Shown: positions 15,301-25,800 of the stretch, in pieces | How positions within the stretch are numbered: position 1 is the stretch's first letter | Layout of the letters: every line of letters begins with the position of its first letter | NCBI RefSeq assembly: GCF_052324685.1 | Contig: NC_135222.1 | Span: forward strand, 17,132,373 to 17,196,372 | Origin: Brachyhypopomus gauderio | Lineage: Eukaryota > Chordata > Actinopteri > Gymnotiformes > Hypopomidae | Direction of reading: 5' to 3' | DNA length: 64,000 bases | The notes under the pieces: model-generated | Told to the model about the DNA's origin: nothing | The model's input: only the letters and a program-made list of their open reading frames with translations | Database searches by the model: none | Position numbers and translations under genes: made by a program

Positions 15301-16532
15301 ATCGTCACAATAAGCTTACTTTTAGTATAGTTGTAGTACAAAATAAAACCTAAATGTAAACTAGTTGTGTACTCAAAGTTTACTATTCTTACACTTAAAG
15401 TATACTTAACAGTGTACTTTCATAAACTAAAAACTAGACTAGAAGTATATAACTAGTAAACTAACAGTATACCTGTAAGTTTACTTTTAGTATAGTTGTA
15501 GTACAAAATAAAACCTAAATGTAAACTAGTTGTGTACTCAAAGTTTACTATTCTTACACTTAAAGTATACTTAAAAGTATACTTTTATAAACTAAAAAGT
15601 GGGCCAATTTAGTCCCAAGAAGTATTGAATTAGTAAACTTACCAGTATACTATTAGTACATTGATATTAGTATACTTACTACATAAGTATATTTCCCAAG
15701 TATACTTTAAGTTTACTTAAAAAATAAACTTTAAGTATACTTTTTTTTGGTAAGGGGAGGTAGAGGGGGTGGAGTATACGGAATGCTGAAGGTCATAGGT
15801 CATATGTGTAGCTGGCATTGCTCAAGGACCCTGGAGATGAAGCTTTTTCCTCTGCCAGGTGGCCCAGAATTACATCAGCGTATGCAGGAAATACTGCCTC
15901 TGTGTTTACAGTAGCTAATACTGCCTCTGTGTTTACGGTACCTAATACTGCCTCTGTGTTTACAGTAGGTAATACTGCCTCTGTGTTTACGGTAGCTAAT
16001 GCTGCCTCTGTGTTTACAGTAGCTAATACTGCCTCTGTGTTCATGGTAGCTAATACTGCCTCTGTGTTTACGGTACCTAATACTGTCTCTGTGTTTACGG
16101 TAGCTAATACTGCCTCTGTGTTTACGGTAGCTAATACTGCCTCTGTGCTTACGGTACCTAATACTGCCTCTGTGTTCATGGTAACTAATACTGCCTCTGT
16201 GTTGTCTGTAGAGTCTCTTTAAAGTATGAACACAATGATGTTTTTGTGATTTTTAATGAACATTTAATCATTATTTATTGTGTTTTCACACTTCCAGTTT
16301 TGTCCAGATGACATGTAAGTCACAGTGGAACACTGCTGAAATGTGCGTGTTGTGTGGCTAACAGCTTTCCATTGTTCTGGAAAATGAGGAGCAGATTGAG
16401 GCTGTTATGGCTGTATGGCTGTGTATGTTTAGACAACATTGCTTCTACTCCGCTGGCTTAGCAGTGCTATGGTGCACACCCCACCCAGAAGCAAGAGAGC
16501 TAATCCCCATTTATGACATCTGTCCCACCTAA

Positions 16533-16584
<52 letters not shown>

Positions 16585-19500
16585 GTGGACGTCTGAGTGG
16601 CGGTACAGGCTTGTGAAAACAATTCCTCTGTGACCAGGAACCATGAAAGCAGAAGGATAGAATAGCAGGAGGTCACGCCCACAATGTGAAAGGCCACACC
16701 CACTCTCTACAGCAGTTCTTTGTCATATTTACTTGCATTTCTGCTGTAGATTCACAACGATTTTCTTATTTTGTTGTCCTGATAACCTCTGTGCCTTTCT
16801 TGTCAACTCATAAAGGTTATTATAACTGTGATGCATGTACAGTTATACAGCAGCATGTCATTCACATGACATCATCATATGTCACATGACAGTCACAGTT
16901 TTCTGCACTTGGGGTGTCACATTTCTCATCAGTTGTTGTGCGAAGTTGCTACTTCCTGCAAGCTTTTATTTTTCCTCTGGGTGCTGCTCTGGGTTGAATG
17001 GGCCGTCTAGCTGTGGTGCGTCTGGAGGTCGTACTCACACCTGATGAACAGCAGTAGTCAGAACCTCCCTCCTCTCTTCCAGACCCGTTTCCTCCAGAGC
17101 TGCCGCAGAACCCCAGGGTGGGTAACCACACTGTGCAGCGAGATGGCCTGGTGCGTGTGCAGCTGCTCTGGGACCCCCCAGGCCAGGGCGACCTACCGCT
17201 CCACCACTACAAAGTGACCTGGAATGCCCACAACGTGCCAGCAGGGGGCGTGAGCTGGAAGGAGAGGGGCAGGGTTGTGGACGGGGTAAGCCTTCCCCAG
17301 AGCACCTCACACCTCTTCTGCATCACACCTGCTGTCTGGCTTCGGATCTGTTTCTGTCTCACCTCACCAGCCATGCACCAAGGGGCTGTAAAATGAGAAC
17401 AAATTAGCACTTGTGAGTTTTGTGAGGTCCAGTGAGGTCTATTGAGGTCCTTGTGAGGACGCTGAGCTCTGTGAAATATGTTTGTGTCCTTGAGTTAAGA
17501 TAGTCATCTGGTCTGTGAGAAGATAGAGGATCCATCCCTGATGGGTGATCTGCACCCCACCCTTCAGACGGAGGAAGTCTAAGGTCCAATGCGGAGTTGA
17601 GCAGTTTCACTCTGTGGCTGTGTTGGTTTAGCCCGCTCGAGTCTTGGCTGCCGCTGCTCTGCAGGTGCTGAGCGTGTGTGCACCACCTGTGTTGTTATAA
17701 AGTGCTAGCCAGATATTTATATCCCCATGACGACTGTGGAACGAAGACGCCACCTGGTTTTGTACTCAACGTGTTTTACTGTAACCTAAGAGCCTTCACT
17801 ACAGCCACAGCCCTCCACAGGGTTGATTAGCTCATTTGATTTTACAGTGCAGTACCTTTAGGCTCTGAGAGTCTCATCCATTTCACTGAACAGTAGCCTG
17901 TAAAAGAAGAGTAAAGTTAGAAACAGGTTTCAAAAACATTCATTTCTTTATTATTTAGAGTTGTTTAAGATAAAAAAAAAGACATTTTAAACATCTGGCC
18001 TGTAATAAACATTAAATAAAAAACCTCTAGCATACATAAAATAAAATAGACCACTTGATGTTTTGGTCATTTCAATATGAAAAGATATGAAAATAAGTAC
18101 ATGATTTAACACAGTGATCATATTTGTTTAACCCAAGTATAACGTCCTCCTGTTCTTGCCTGTTGCGTGATGATGGGATATTTTAACATGGGCCATGAAC
18201 TTTAGATGAGAAGAGCAGAGAGCTTCACACAGAACAGAGAGCAGCCCGAGACCTGAGGTCAGCTCGGGAAGGGCTTCGTCAGGAAACACAATAAAATGGT
18301 TAGGATTTATTGATTTTTATATGTAGCACAACACATGCCGATGTGTAGTGGCTGTATGAGAACACTTACGTCCTCCTTACATCCCATAATGTTTATATTC
18401 CATCTCCCTGGTGACGGCAGTTGTGTCCTACGGCACAGGATTTTAGGAATGTATCCCAGGGCTCCCACTGTGTTCCCAGGCGGGAGTGCAGCGTCCGAGG
18501 AGATTACGTCTGGGCTCCATTACAGAGGATCAGAGCTCCGCCCGCCCTGCTGATCCTGGTCGCTGGCGCTGGCTAGGCGCACTGGCACTTTGCCCTCCTG
18601 TGCCCCCGTGTCCCATGTGCTGCCTCTGTGTCTGTCGAAAGGAACCTGCCCCTGATCTCAGGGGGGAGAGAACACTGAATGTTGGGCTGCATCTCGGAGG
18701 CACTCGGTGGAAATGTTTGTGCTGGAGTCTGCAGCCTTAACCGGCAGTGTTTACTAGCACTAACTAGTGTTTACTAGCACTAACTAGTGTTTAGTAGCAC
18801 CGCAGGGTGTTTCACATTTTTCATGTGACGGTTAACAGAAAGAGTTGAAAACAGACAGTATTGTGAAATGAGCACTGATGACAGAGCGATCGTGAATGTT
18901 TGGTTTAGGGATTGTGGAAATTATTAATAAATAAATGACCAAGTTTATTTTAGATTTGCTTCTTTAATTAAAATCTCTATATGTAAACATCTATATAATG
19001 GTTAGGCCATATTTATGCAAAAAGTCCTAAAATTCAGGTTCACAATCTTATGAGTACCACTGTAGGACAGAGGTAGCCCTATGACATAAATACACCGAAC
19101 AGGCTTAACCCCTAACCCAAATACCCTAACCCCAAACCCCTAACCCAAGCACCACTGTAGGACAAAGGTAGGCCTATGACATAAATACACTGAACAGGTT
19201 TAACCTCTAACCCTAACCCCTAACCTTAACAAAATGTAACCCTAACCCCTAAATCTAACCCTAACCCTAGCCTGCAATAATGCACACTGTCCTCTTCTAC
19301 CAGCATAAAATGCAAATGTCTACTAAAAGTAAGGTCACCTTGCACTGTTTTAGCCGAACAGAATCTGAATGTCCCATTGGCTCGTACAAACAAAGCAACA
19401 TTTGTGGCCTGGAAGTCATTACTGGAGACTCCATGGTGACGTGGGAGGACTTCTCACACTCAGGACCCTGTGGAGTCATTCACAAACACGCCTGTGTGAA

Positions 19501-22500
19501 GCATGATTTGGCTGTATGGAGGAGCATAGACAGATTAAACATTATTCAGGAATAGTGTCACAAACCCTGTCTCTCCGCTCCCCAAGCTGGGGAATCACAC
19601 ACCTCAGGATGCTAATGATGGTAGTTCTGAGTTAGAATGATGCTTAGAAAGCCTGTCAATCACTGTAAGATGAGCAGGAGAACTATGACTAACTGAGAAA
19701 CCAGACAGAAGCACTCACACAGCAGGACTAGGGTTTGATTGGACTCCATGTAACAAAATATGCTTCAGTCTGTAGCATGATGAGTTTATCTTGATTCACT
19801 GTCACCCTTTGATGATTCTGTACACAAGACAGGGAATGTCCCGTTCTTCCTGTGGAATTTTACTGTTCTGTTTGGCCCTGTGTTTGCTGTGTGTTTGAAG
19901 ACTGTGAGCGAGACAGAGCTGGCGGGTCTCCAGCCAGACACGTCCTACGTGGTGAACATCCAGGCCATCTCTTTCTGGGGACCGAAGCGTCTGAAGAGTG
20001 GCCGTGTGCAGTTCATCTTCACCACGGGTAAGAACTGAACTCCCTCCTACACTCTGGACAGTTTCACACAACCATAACATCTGACACAATACTCTAATGA
20101 ATTATTTCTAATATCGTTATTTCGATTCCTCAATATAATTTCAATCTATTGGCTGTCAGATTTTGAATATTTGTAGGTATTTGTTCTCCTCAACCTACTT
20201 GTTAATCAGCACTGATGTTGGCGTGTCAGGGCGTTAGGGGTGAAGGCCTGCACGGTGGCCTGTGGGGTGTCATAGGACTGTTATTTAGCTATCTGAGCCA
20301 GATCATTAGTTGCCAGATGAACTCAGGTAACCTCACCTAGATGGAGCAGACTCCAGTTGGGTATCAGCACTCGGTCACCACCGTTGTCTGGTCCAGGTGA
20401 GACGTAGGTCACCAAACAGAAGCTTGTTGGAGATTTCTCACAGATTTCTCACATCAGGGCTTCACTAGTCTGCCTTCACTTTCTCTGCTCCACAGAAGCT
20501 GGTCTGGGGGAGTTTCTTCCTTCTGCTTTTAATTACATCTTATAAATCTACTACTAATTCTACCCAAACTCAGTCCAGACCCACAGTGAAGGAGAGTGAG
20601 AGTGTAAACATCTCTGTGCTCTACTCAGCGTTTGCTGACACACGCTAGAATTTCTACTGGAACTAATGCAGAGATGTAGCGCATATTTCAGAAAATCAAA
20701 ATAAGCGTTCACAGGAAACCCAAGTTATTTTTTGTTTACTTGTGATTATTTTATAACTGTTTGTGTTTTATTTCTTTGTATCAGCATTCTTTTTTCAGTT
20801 ATTTTTGCTGTAATATGCTCTTCTGCACAAATGAAAATTGGCTAATAACCCACCAATACTTAATGTCTGATTTATGCAGCTGACAATTATAAACTTCTGC
20901 ATTATGGAGAAGAACGGCTTCTCATCTAAATAAAGGCGTGTGCTTATCAATATGCATGTTCGTGTAAATACAGAGGTGTGTGCTTATTAATGCGCAGGTT
21001 CATGTCATATTCATCATGTTTGCTCAGCTGCATGAGTAGTGAACATTCATGTGGAGTTTCAGATTTTTTTGAGTTTGCATCTGCTTCTATTTTCTAAGAC
21101 ATTCGTATACCTGGTCCCTGCGGAGAAGCTCTGGCCATCTGATCGTGCAGGGCCCTGGAAAGGTCATGCCTAAAATGAATTCCTCTGCGCATCTGAATCT
21201 CCCCCTGTCATGACAGCCTCCCTGCCTGGCCATGGGACGGTCTCCCAGGATGTCTCCAACGAGCTGCCGGCGTCCCGCTCCTCTCCCAGCGTCCTGCGCC
21301 TCGAGACTGCTGCCCCCCATTACCACGACAACCAGCTGCAGGTGAAGGTGTTCTGGAAGAGTCTCCTCACAGGCAAGTGAGGCTGTGGGAGGGGCTTCAG
21401 AGAGGTGCTCACGGGGAGGTGCGGGGTATGAGGTACAGGGTACGCGGGATGGGGAGTTACAGGGTACAGGGAGGTACGGGGTAAGGGGAGGTGTGGGGTA
21501 CAGGGAGGTACAGGGTAAGGGGAGGTGTGGGGTATGAGGAGGTACGGGGTAAGGGGAGGTGTGGGGTATGGGGAGGTACGGGGTAAGGGGAAGTGTGGGG
21601 TATGGGGAGGTACAGGGTAAGGGGAGGTGTGGGGTATGGGGAGGTAAGAGGAGGTGTGGGGTATGGGGAGGTGTGGGGTATGGGGAGGTACGGGGTAAGG
21701 GGGGTATGGGGTGTGAGGTACATGGTACGTGGGATGGGGAGTTATAGGGTTCAGGGGGGTATGGGGAGGTATGGGGTAAGGGGATGTGCAGGGTATGTGG
21801 AGGTACGGGGTAAGGGGAGGTGTGGGGTATGTGGAGGTATGGGGTAAGGGGAGGTACGGGGTATGGGGAGGTGTGGGGTATGTGGAGGTATGGGGTAAGG
21901 GAAGCTCCAGAGAGATTTCTTTTCTGTGTTAAGCGGCATGTTAAATTGCCTGAGTTTTCATTCCAATGTTTATGCAAAACAATTCTTGTGTGCTAAGCAG
22001 CCATTGAAGTTTTACAGCAGAGCTGCTCTGTTCTCGACCACGCCCAAAGCACAGAGACACAGCCCACTGATGCTGCACTGAAGGGCATGCCACAAGCCAA
22101 CTGATTCTGACCCATCCCATATAAACACACACTCTCACTGGGACACACACTCTCACTGGAGTGTCCTCTATCTACCATCTCCAGCAGATTACTCCAAAGT
22201 TTGCTTGTTCCAAAAATACTCGTTTGGCAACATGATGTTTTCCAGAGCGAGGATTGCACTGGAACCACAGAGCGTCGTGAAGGGGGGGGGGGGGGGGGTG
22301 ATTTACCGTTATCTCTTGGAAAGGAGAAGAAGGATGACAGATTTAATAATATCAGTATGGCTGCAAAATGAAAAGCAGATGTAGGGAGAGGACTCGCTGG
22401 GCCTCAGACACCCTGATGCACTGTGGGAGATGAGTTTGATGAAAGATGTAATGCTGCTGGTGCACGGAGCGGGAAGGGGAGAGCGGCACCCTGTCCCCCT

Positions 22501-24797
22501 CAAACATCACCCTCACGACTCCCTCCCCACCGCTGCCGAAAACCCACCTGGGGTCCCGGCCAGAGCAGCAGACCTCATGCACAACATGCTCTTATGTTCC
22601 CTCATGCAGAACACCAGAGGGATCCTACTTCATACCTTTTAAGTTGGTATCCAGAGGTATGCGCTAATAACGGGAGCAGGAGAGAGAAGAAGGCCACTGT
22701 GCAGGTACGCTGTGCTCGTCCTGCCCTTACACGCTGCACACACACATCCCTCCAAATCTCTCTGGCTCTTTTCTGGTCACGTCTGTCCTGCAAACACGCC
22801 GTATCGCCTTTTATCGCCTTGGATCTCAAGGTCGCTGGGGAGGGAGGCGTACGAAATCGAGCGAGGTCGTAGTAAGTAGATGAATACGAGGCACCCTGGA
22901 CGACCTTCGGTTCCTGCGGGTTTGGCGCGAGCGGCCCGCGAGAGCGCGAGTTTAATAAAGGCAGGAATGCGTCGGAGAGGGACTGGTCTCCGCTGGCCCA
23001 GCAGGAGAAGCAGCTCGTTCTCCAGTCCTGGAACCACGAGCCTCTTTACGCTGCGGCTGGACGGTGGAAGGTGTTTAGGTTTCGGAAGGAAGAGAATTAT
23101 GAGGACACCGGTTTGGGAAGGTCTTGCGTACGTGTTGAAAGGTTGCGTTCTCCAGCCAACGCCAAAAAAGAACGTGTACCTTCTGGATTCCTGGCCTTGT
23201 AAAGGAATATCAGTGGCCATCAGAACATATGAAAGTCTTTAAAAGCTCTCTTGTTACCTTTCAGTGGCTAACAGTGTAGACATGAGGTCATTATCAAGAC
23301 CTGCACGTTACCCATAAACATCTGCTCACGTCGCGATGTTGTGTTCAGCAGGGAGCACGTCAAATAGCTTTGTGCTTATGTGTTGGTACTGAGACGTGTG
23401 TCATGCTGCTCAGCTGCAGGCAGGAGAGATGTGGCAGCAGCTTCTGTCCAGACAGGGAATGGAAATGTGTGAAAAGCACAGCCTTTCTTTTTAGGACAGA
23501 AATATATTACAGCTAATGAAGGAAGAGGGGTAGCAGTCCCGGTGGGTCGGGTTCCTTCTTTCTCTTCAGTTTATTCTCTCTTCTTTGACAGCTTAATCTC
23601 ATGGGCTTTCCTTCAGTTAGGGTTAGGGTTAACCTTAACTCTGACCCTAGCCCTAACCCCTTTACTGTTTTGTTTCTCTTTTATTTCTCCATTTCATCTC
23701 ACTGTCAGTCACTTCCCTTAAGGATGGCATCTTAATCTGAGGTTTGAGATGGTTGCACCACCCTGCTACAGGTTTCTCTTTCTCCCAGGGCACACATTAT
23801 GTCATCACAGGACTTCTCTTTGCCTGCAAGTACCGAGTGGCTGTGAAGCCGCTCTCTGGCCACGAGCAGACAGCAGGTGCCGTGACCTTCCTCAGCACCC
23901 CACAGTGCTCAGCACCGAAGGGCCGCAATAAACCACGACTCTGTGCCCAGGACGGTAAGGCGAGATTGTGGTGCCATAAAATTTGGGGAATTTTGAGAAA
24001 TGCATGTTCATTCCTCAACAAACAAACAAAAGAACAAATGATAACAAAGTAACAAATAAACATTAAAGTAAACAATATGCCAGTATGTGCCCAGACTCTG
24101 TTGCAAAGGCTTCTGGCATTCGCATTCTGTCATTCTGTGGAAGAATATAATTGCTTTAATATGTTCTAAATCTCTGGCTGACTGTATTAAATGCAGGTCT
24201 TGTTCATGGCTCTGATGATACTTGTCTTGTTGTACTAGAGCGCCATCTGCAGGCAAAGAAAGCATTGCAGCGCCCTGAGAAGCTGGCAGCGGTGTTTCAG
24301 GCGGTAAACGGCTCCCTGGAGGGCGTGTTCAGCTGGCAGGTGTCCCGGGCTGCTCCGGGTCAGATTCCCCTCACGGGCTCTCGCTTCTCCTGGGCCAAAG
24401 TGTCCAGCAGCTCTTCACATGAGTCAGCGGACACACGCATCTCTCACACGTTGAACCTGCCTCCTGTGAGTCCATCTGCAGGTTTTGAAAGTGTTTGGGT
24501 GTTTGATAGTGGCACAGATGAACAACTGTATATTTGAACCACATACAGATTTTTGCTCCAGCTTCCATCGCAATAAACTCGTGTCTATACTGTGATCTCT
24601 GATGGCTCTGCGGTGATCCGCCCGTCCTGGTGTTGACCGTTGTTGTGTTGCAGGGTCAGCTCTCTCTGAGGGTAGGACACCTGCTGTGGGAGAGTGTGTA
24701 CGAAGTGCAGGTGCACATGCTGTCGGAGGTGGGCAGAGGACCTTCAGTGTCACGAATGTTCCACACGCCTCCACCCCTCAACAACACCGCACTGTGA
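800..24797 (+). CDS. anos1: Anosmin-1 (5'-partial; exon 1 upstream of window)
   Basis: Anosmin-1 is a secreted extracellular-matrix glycoprotein that binds heparan sulfate and FGFR1 and guides GnRH and olfactory axons. Coding exons: 800-847, 8960-9022, 10298-10505, 10979-11163, 12582-12711, 17083-17285, 19901-20027, 21217-21372, 22610-22704, 23789-23954, 24239-24465, 24654-24797 (TGA). They total 583 codons plus stop, and every junction keeps frame. Domain order is a Cys-rich region ([10 protein letters not shown] onward), a WAP four-disulfide core with all 8 Cys (exon at 10298), then four fibronectin type III repeats. Strong family matches include [24 protein letters not shown] and RWYQFRV.AVN. 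Exon 1 (signal peptide) is not visible. The exon ending at 21372 uses a GC donor. The human His-rich basic C-terminal tail is absent; the protein ends [10 protein letters not shown] possible donor lies just after the stop (GT at 24799). Which teleost duplicate (a or b) this is cannot be decided here. Confidence 0.95.
2975..3105 (+). repeat. (CT)n(CA)n compound microsatellite
   Basis: About 35 bp of CT repeat runs directly into about 95 bp of mostly CA repeat with GC and GA interruptions, inside the large anos1 intron. Confidence 0.95.
6318..6492 (+). repeat. 39-bp purine-only minisatellite
   Basis: About four units of 39 bp (GAGAAGAAGGAGAAGGATTG plus AGAAGAAGGAGAAGAGAGT) form an almost uninterrupted polypurine tract in an anos1 intron. 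It could form triplex (H-DNA) structures. The open frame it creates ([13 protein letters not shown] repeats) is an artefact of the period being divisible by three. Confidence 0.9.
7699..7858 (+). repeat. (CA)n microsatellite
   Basis: About 160 bp of CA repeat with a short CGCACGCATGCACATA interruption near 7750, in an anos1 intron. Confidence 0.97.
9199..9312 (+). repeat. (TG)n microsatellite
   Basis: About 114 bp of TG repeat with GC interruptions, 180 bp after an anos1 exon. It is followed within 80 bp by a degenerate telomere-like tract at 9380-9418. Confidence 0.97.
9937..10100 (+). repeat. 44-bp tandem repeat, about 3.5 copies
   Basis: The unit CTCAGGAACGTGTGAGACAT plus TACAAGCTGACAGTGGAGCTCTGT repeats with a few substitutions in the anos1 intron before the WAP exon. 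Confidence 0.85.
12950..13225 (+). repeat. 18-bp minisatellite
   Basis: About 15 copies of AACCTGAACATCAACACA, with AGT and AGC variants, in an anos1 intron. No coding role is seen. Confidence 0.92.
14523..15309 (+). mobile_element. Possible solo LTR carrying the foldback element
   Basis: The segment begins TGTCACACTAC and ends ATCGTCACA, with a TATTTAA-like box (14674), a GCGCAGTGTCC stretch and an AATAAA near 15239 in LTR-like order. No internal retrovirus-like genes adjoin it. I could not find a matching target-site duplication, so LTR identity is tentative; it may simply be the core of the enclosing transposon. Confidence 0.3.
14905..15196. mobile_element. Long-hairpin foldback MITE
   Basis: Two arms of about 115 bp are near-perfect inverted repeats: TAAGCTAGAGATATAC at the left end and GTATATCTCTAGCTTA at the right. 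The arms include CATCATGGCTGCTTCGCGT and its complement, and differ by a 12-bp insertion and a few substitutions. The loop is about 60 bp. The arms are CpG-rich, unlike the host intron. The element sits inside the middle segment of the larger transposon. Confidence 0.8.
15888..16208 (+). repeat. 27-bp minisatellite open in both strands
   Basis: About 12 copies of GCTAATACTGCCTCTGTGTT plus TACGGTA. The 27-bp period is divisible by three, so both strands show open frames (TASVFTVAN on +, NTEAVLATV on -). It lies just outside the right end of the 13886-15756 transposon. Confidence 0.93.
16534..16581 (+). repeat. (CA)n microsatellite
   Basis: Twenty-four uninterrupted CA dinucleotides in an anos1 intron. 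Confidence 0.95.
17286..19900 (+). other. anos1 intron, non-coding
   Basis: Unique AT-rich sequence apart from the telomere-like tract at 19100-19272 and a CACTAACTAGTGTTTA triplication near 18750-18800. No supported gene. Confidence 0.6.
19100..19272 (+). repeat. Degenerate telomere-like (CCCTAA)n tract
   Basis: The tract is two related halves, each with a shared lead-in (GTAGGACAAAGGTAG, ATGACATAAATACAC) followed by CCCTAA and CCCCTAA repeats with errors. It lies in an anos1 intron and looks like an interstitial telomere-type repeat, not a chromosome end. Confidence 0.75.
21428..21905 (+). repeat. G-rich minisatellite with quadruplex potential
   Basis: Short units such as GGTACGGGGTAAGGGGAGGT and GTGTGGGGTATGGGGAGGT repeat for about 480 bp, starting about 55 bp after the GC donor at 21373. 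Runs of three to four Gs spaced by two to six bases predict G-quadruplexes in the sense RNA. The C-rich strand shows a long proline-rich open frame that I regard as spurious. Confidence 0.93.
22282..22298 (+). repeat. Poly(G) run (17)
   Basis: Seventeen consecutive G in an anos1 intron. Other pure G/C homopolymers in the window are at 44779-44806, 54562-54575 and 56025-56043. Confidence 0.9.
22705..23788 (+). other. anos1 intron with a CpG-rich block
   Basis: Positions 22840-23150 are unusually CpG-rich for an intron (GCGCGAGCGGCCCGCGAGAG near 22925). They leave overlapping open frames on both strands (about 120 and 147 codons) with no recognisable domain and no splice continuity with anos1. 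An imperfect CCCTAA/GGGTTA tract lies at 23620-23660. Confidence 0.5.
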
Positions 24798-25800
24798 GGT
24801 AGGCCACCACCCGACAACCCTTACCACAACCCACACGCCTTGGACAGAATCATCCATGAGCTGCACTTATGTGTGAAACTAGATACGAGATAATGTTTTC
24901 TGTTTTCTATACAGAACTCTGCAATTAAATACAAGAAATGCGTAAAATTGTTCAGTTTTTTTGCAAGAACAGTGTCTGCTGTTGCCTAATCCTGTCATTT
25001 GTGTGTAGTGTCGTGTCCTGTGGTGAAGGATCACCATGGCGAGTCTGTGGTCACTCCAGCCTGTGTGCACAGCCATTCATCACACTGCTGCTCCTCCAGC
25101 CAGGATTACACTGCATGAAAACAGGATTTCAGTGAAGGTTTTTCACAGATTAACCAATTGTACCGTGAAAAACACATATTTGGCAAGTGAAATATCCAGA
25201 GAGATTTGAAACATGTATAATGTAATCATACTTTTACCATGTACAAATGTGTAGCACTGCTGTGTGTAGTGTAGTGTTTATCCTGCTATATTACTTATTT
25301 GTTCATGTTTATTTTGAAGACTCATCCATAGCTCTGAGTCCAGAAATGTTTTGAGCTGTGCATGTATTGTTATAAATTATTTTTCAGCTTTATATTTTTA
25401 TGGTTCACTCTGAAATATTTATTGTGAAGTGGTAGAGCCGAGGTGTGATCATGAGCTCTGGAATGATGTCTCATCCACTGTATGTTTCGATCACATTGTC
25501 TTCAACAACCATTGTTGTAAAACTGAATAACACAACACTAACACATAATGGCTGTGAGTCTGAAACAAACACAAACTCTTGAGCACAGTGTTGTACTGAA
25601 GCATAAACCAACTAGAGTGGTGTTTACACCAGTACTGAAAGTCCCAGTTCAAGGAAAGCATTAAAGTCCTGAGTTGTCTGACGTTATTTATAATTTTGTG
25701 GTAGTCTTGAGTTTGTACAAAAATGTTTCTGTAAATATTGCAGTTGTGTTACTTACAGTATATGGTATCATTGTTTAAAATAAATGTCAGAGTAAATAAA
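24798..25800 (+). other. anos1: anos1 3' untranslated region with poly(A) signals
   Basis: AT-rich non-coding sequence follows the anos1 stop. Canonical AATAAA hexamers lie at 25779-25784 and again near 25795-25800, so the transcript probably ends shortly after 25800. A candidate donor at 24799 and the acceptor-like CTATACAG near 24914 could remove a short 3'UTR intron. This is inference, with no transcript evidence. Confidence 0.6.

Larger units (their letters stand above)
13886..15756. mobile_element. Non-autonomous DNA transposon with CCCTTACC termini (nested)
   Basis: The element, in an anos1 intron, starts CCCTTACCAAAAAGAAG and ends with the inverted counterpart CTTTTTTTTGGTAAGGG. Both flanks are dense in AAGTATACTT-type palindromic motifs. 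On the left a unit of about 84 bp (TATACTGAAGTATACTTGGC...) repeats about four times (14003-14330). On the right a unit of about 165 bp repeats twice (15316-15600). The middle (14524-15309) is a different, inserted sequence. No transposase ORF is visible. The superfamily is unclear, and I could not find a convincing target-site duplication. Confidence 0.7.

Noticed and set aside
15793..16222. Repeat proteins TASVFTVAN / NTEAVLATV
   Set aside because: The 27-bp minisatellite period is divisible by three, so both strands stay open; no start context, splice sites or conservation.
21087..21977. 296-codon minus-strand proline-rich open frame ([13 protein letters not shown] repeats)
   Set aside because: It is the C-rich strand of the intronic G-rich minisatellite, with no homology, no splice signals and a composition dictated by the repeat. 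It also overlaps an anos1 exon on the other strand.
22777..23242. Overlapping 147- and 120-codon frames as new genes
   Set aside because: GC-rich composition explains the open frames; no domain, no consistent start, and no evidence to prefer either strand. Kept only as a low-priority observation.
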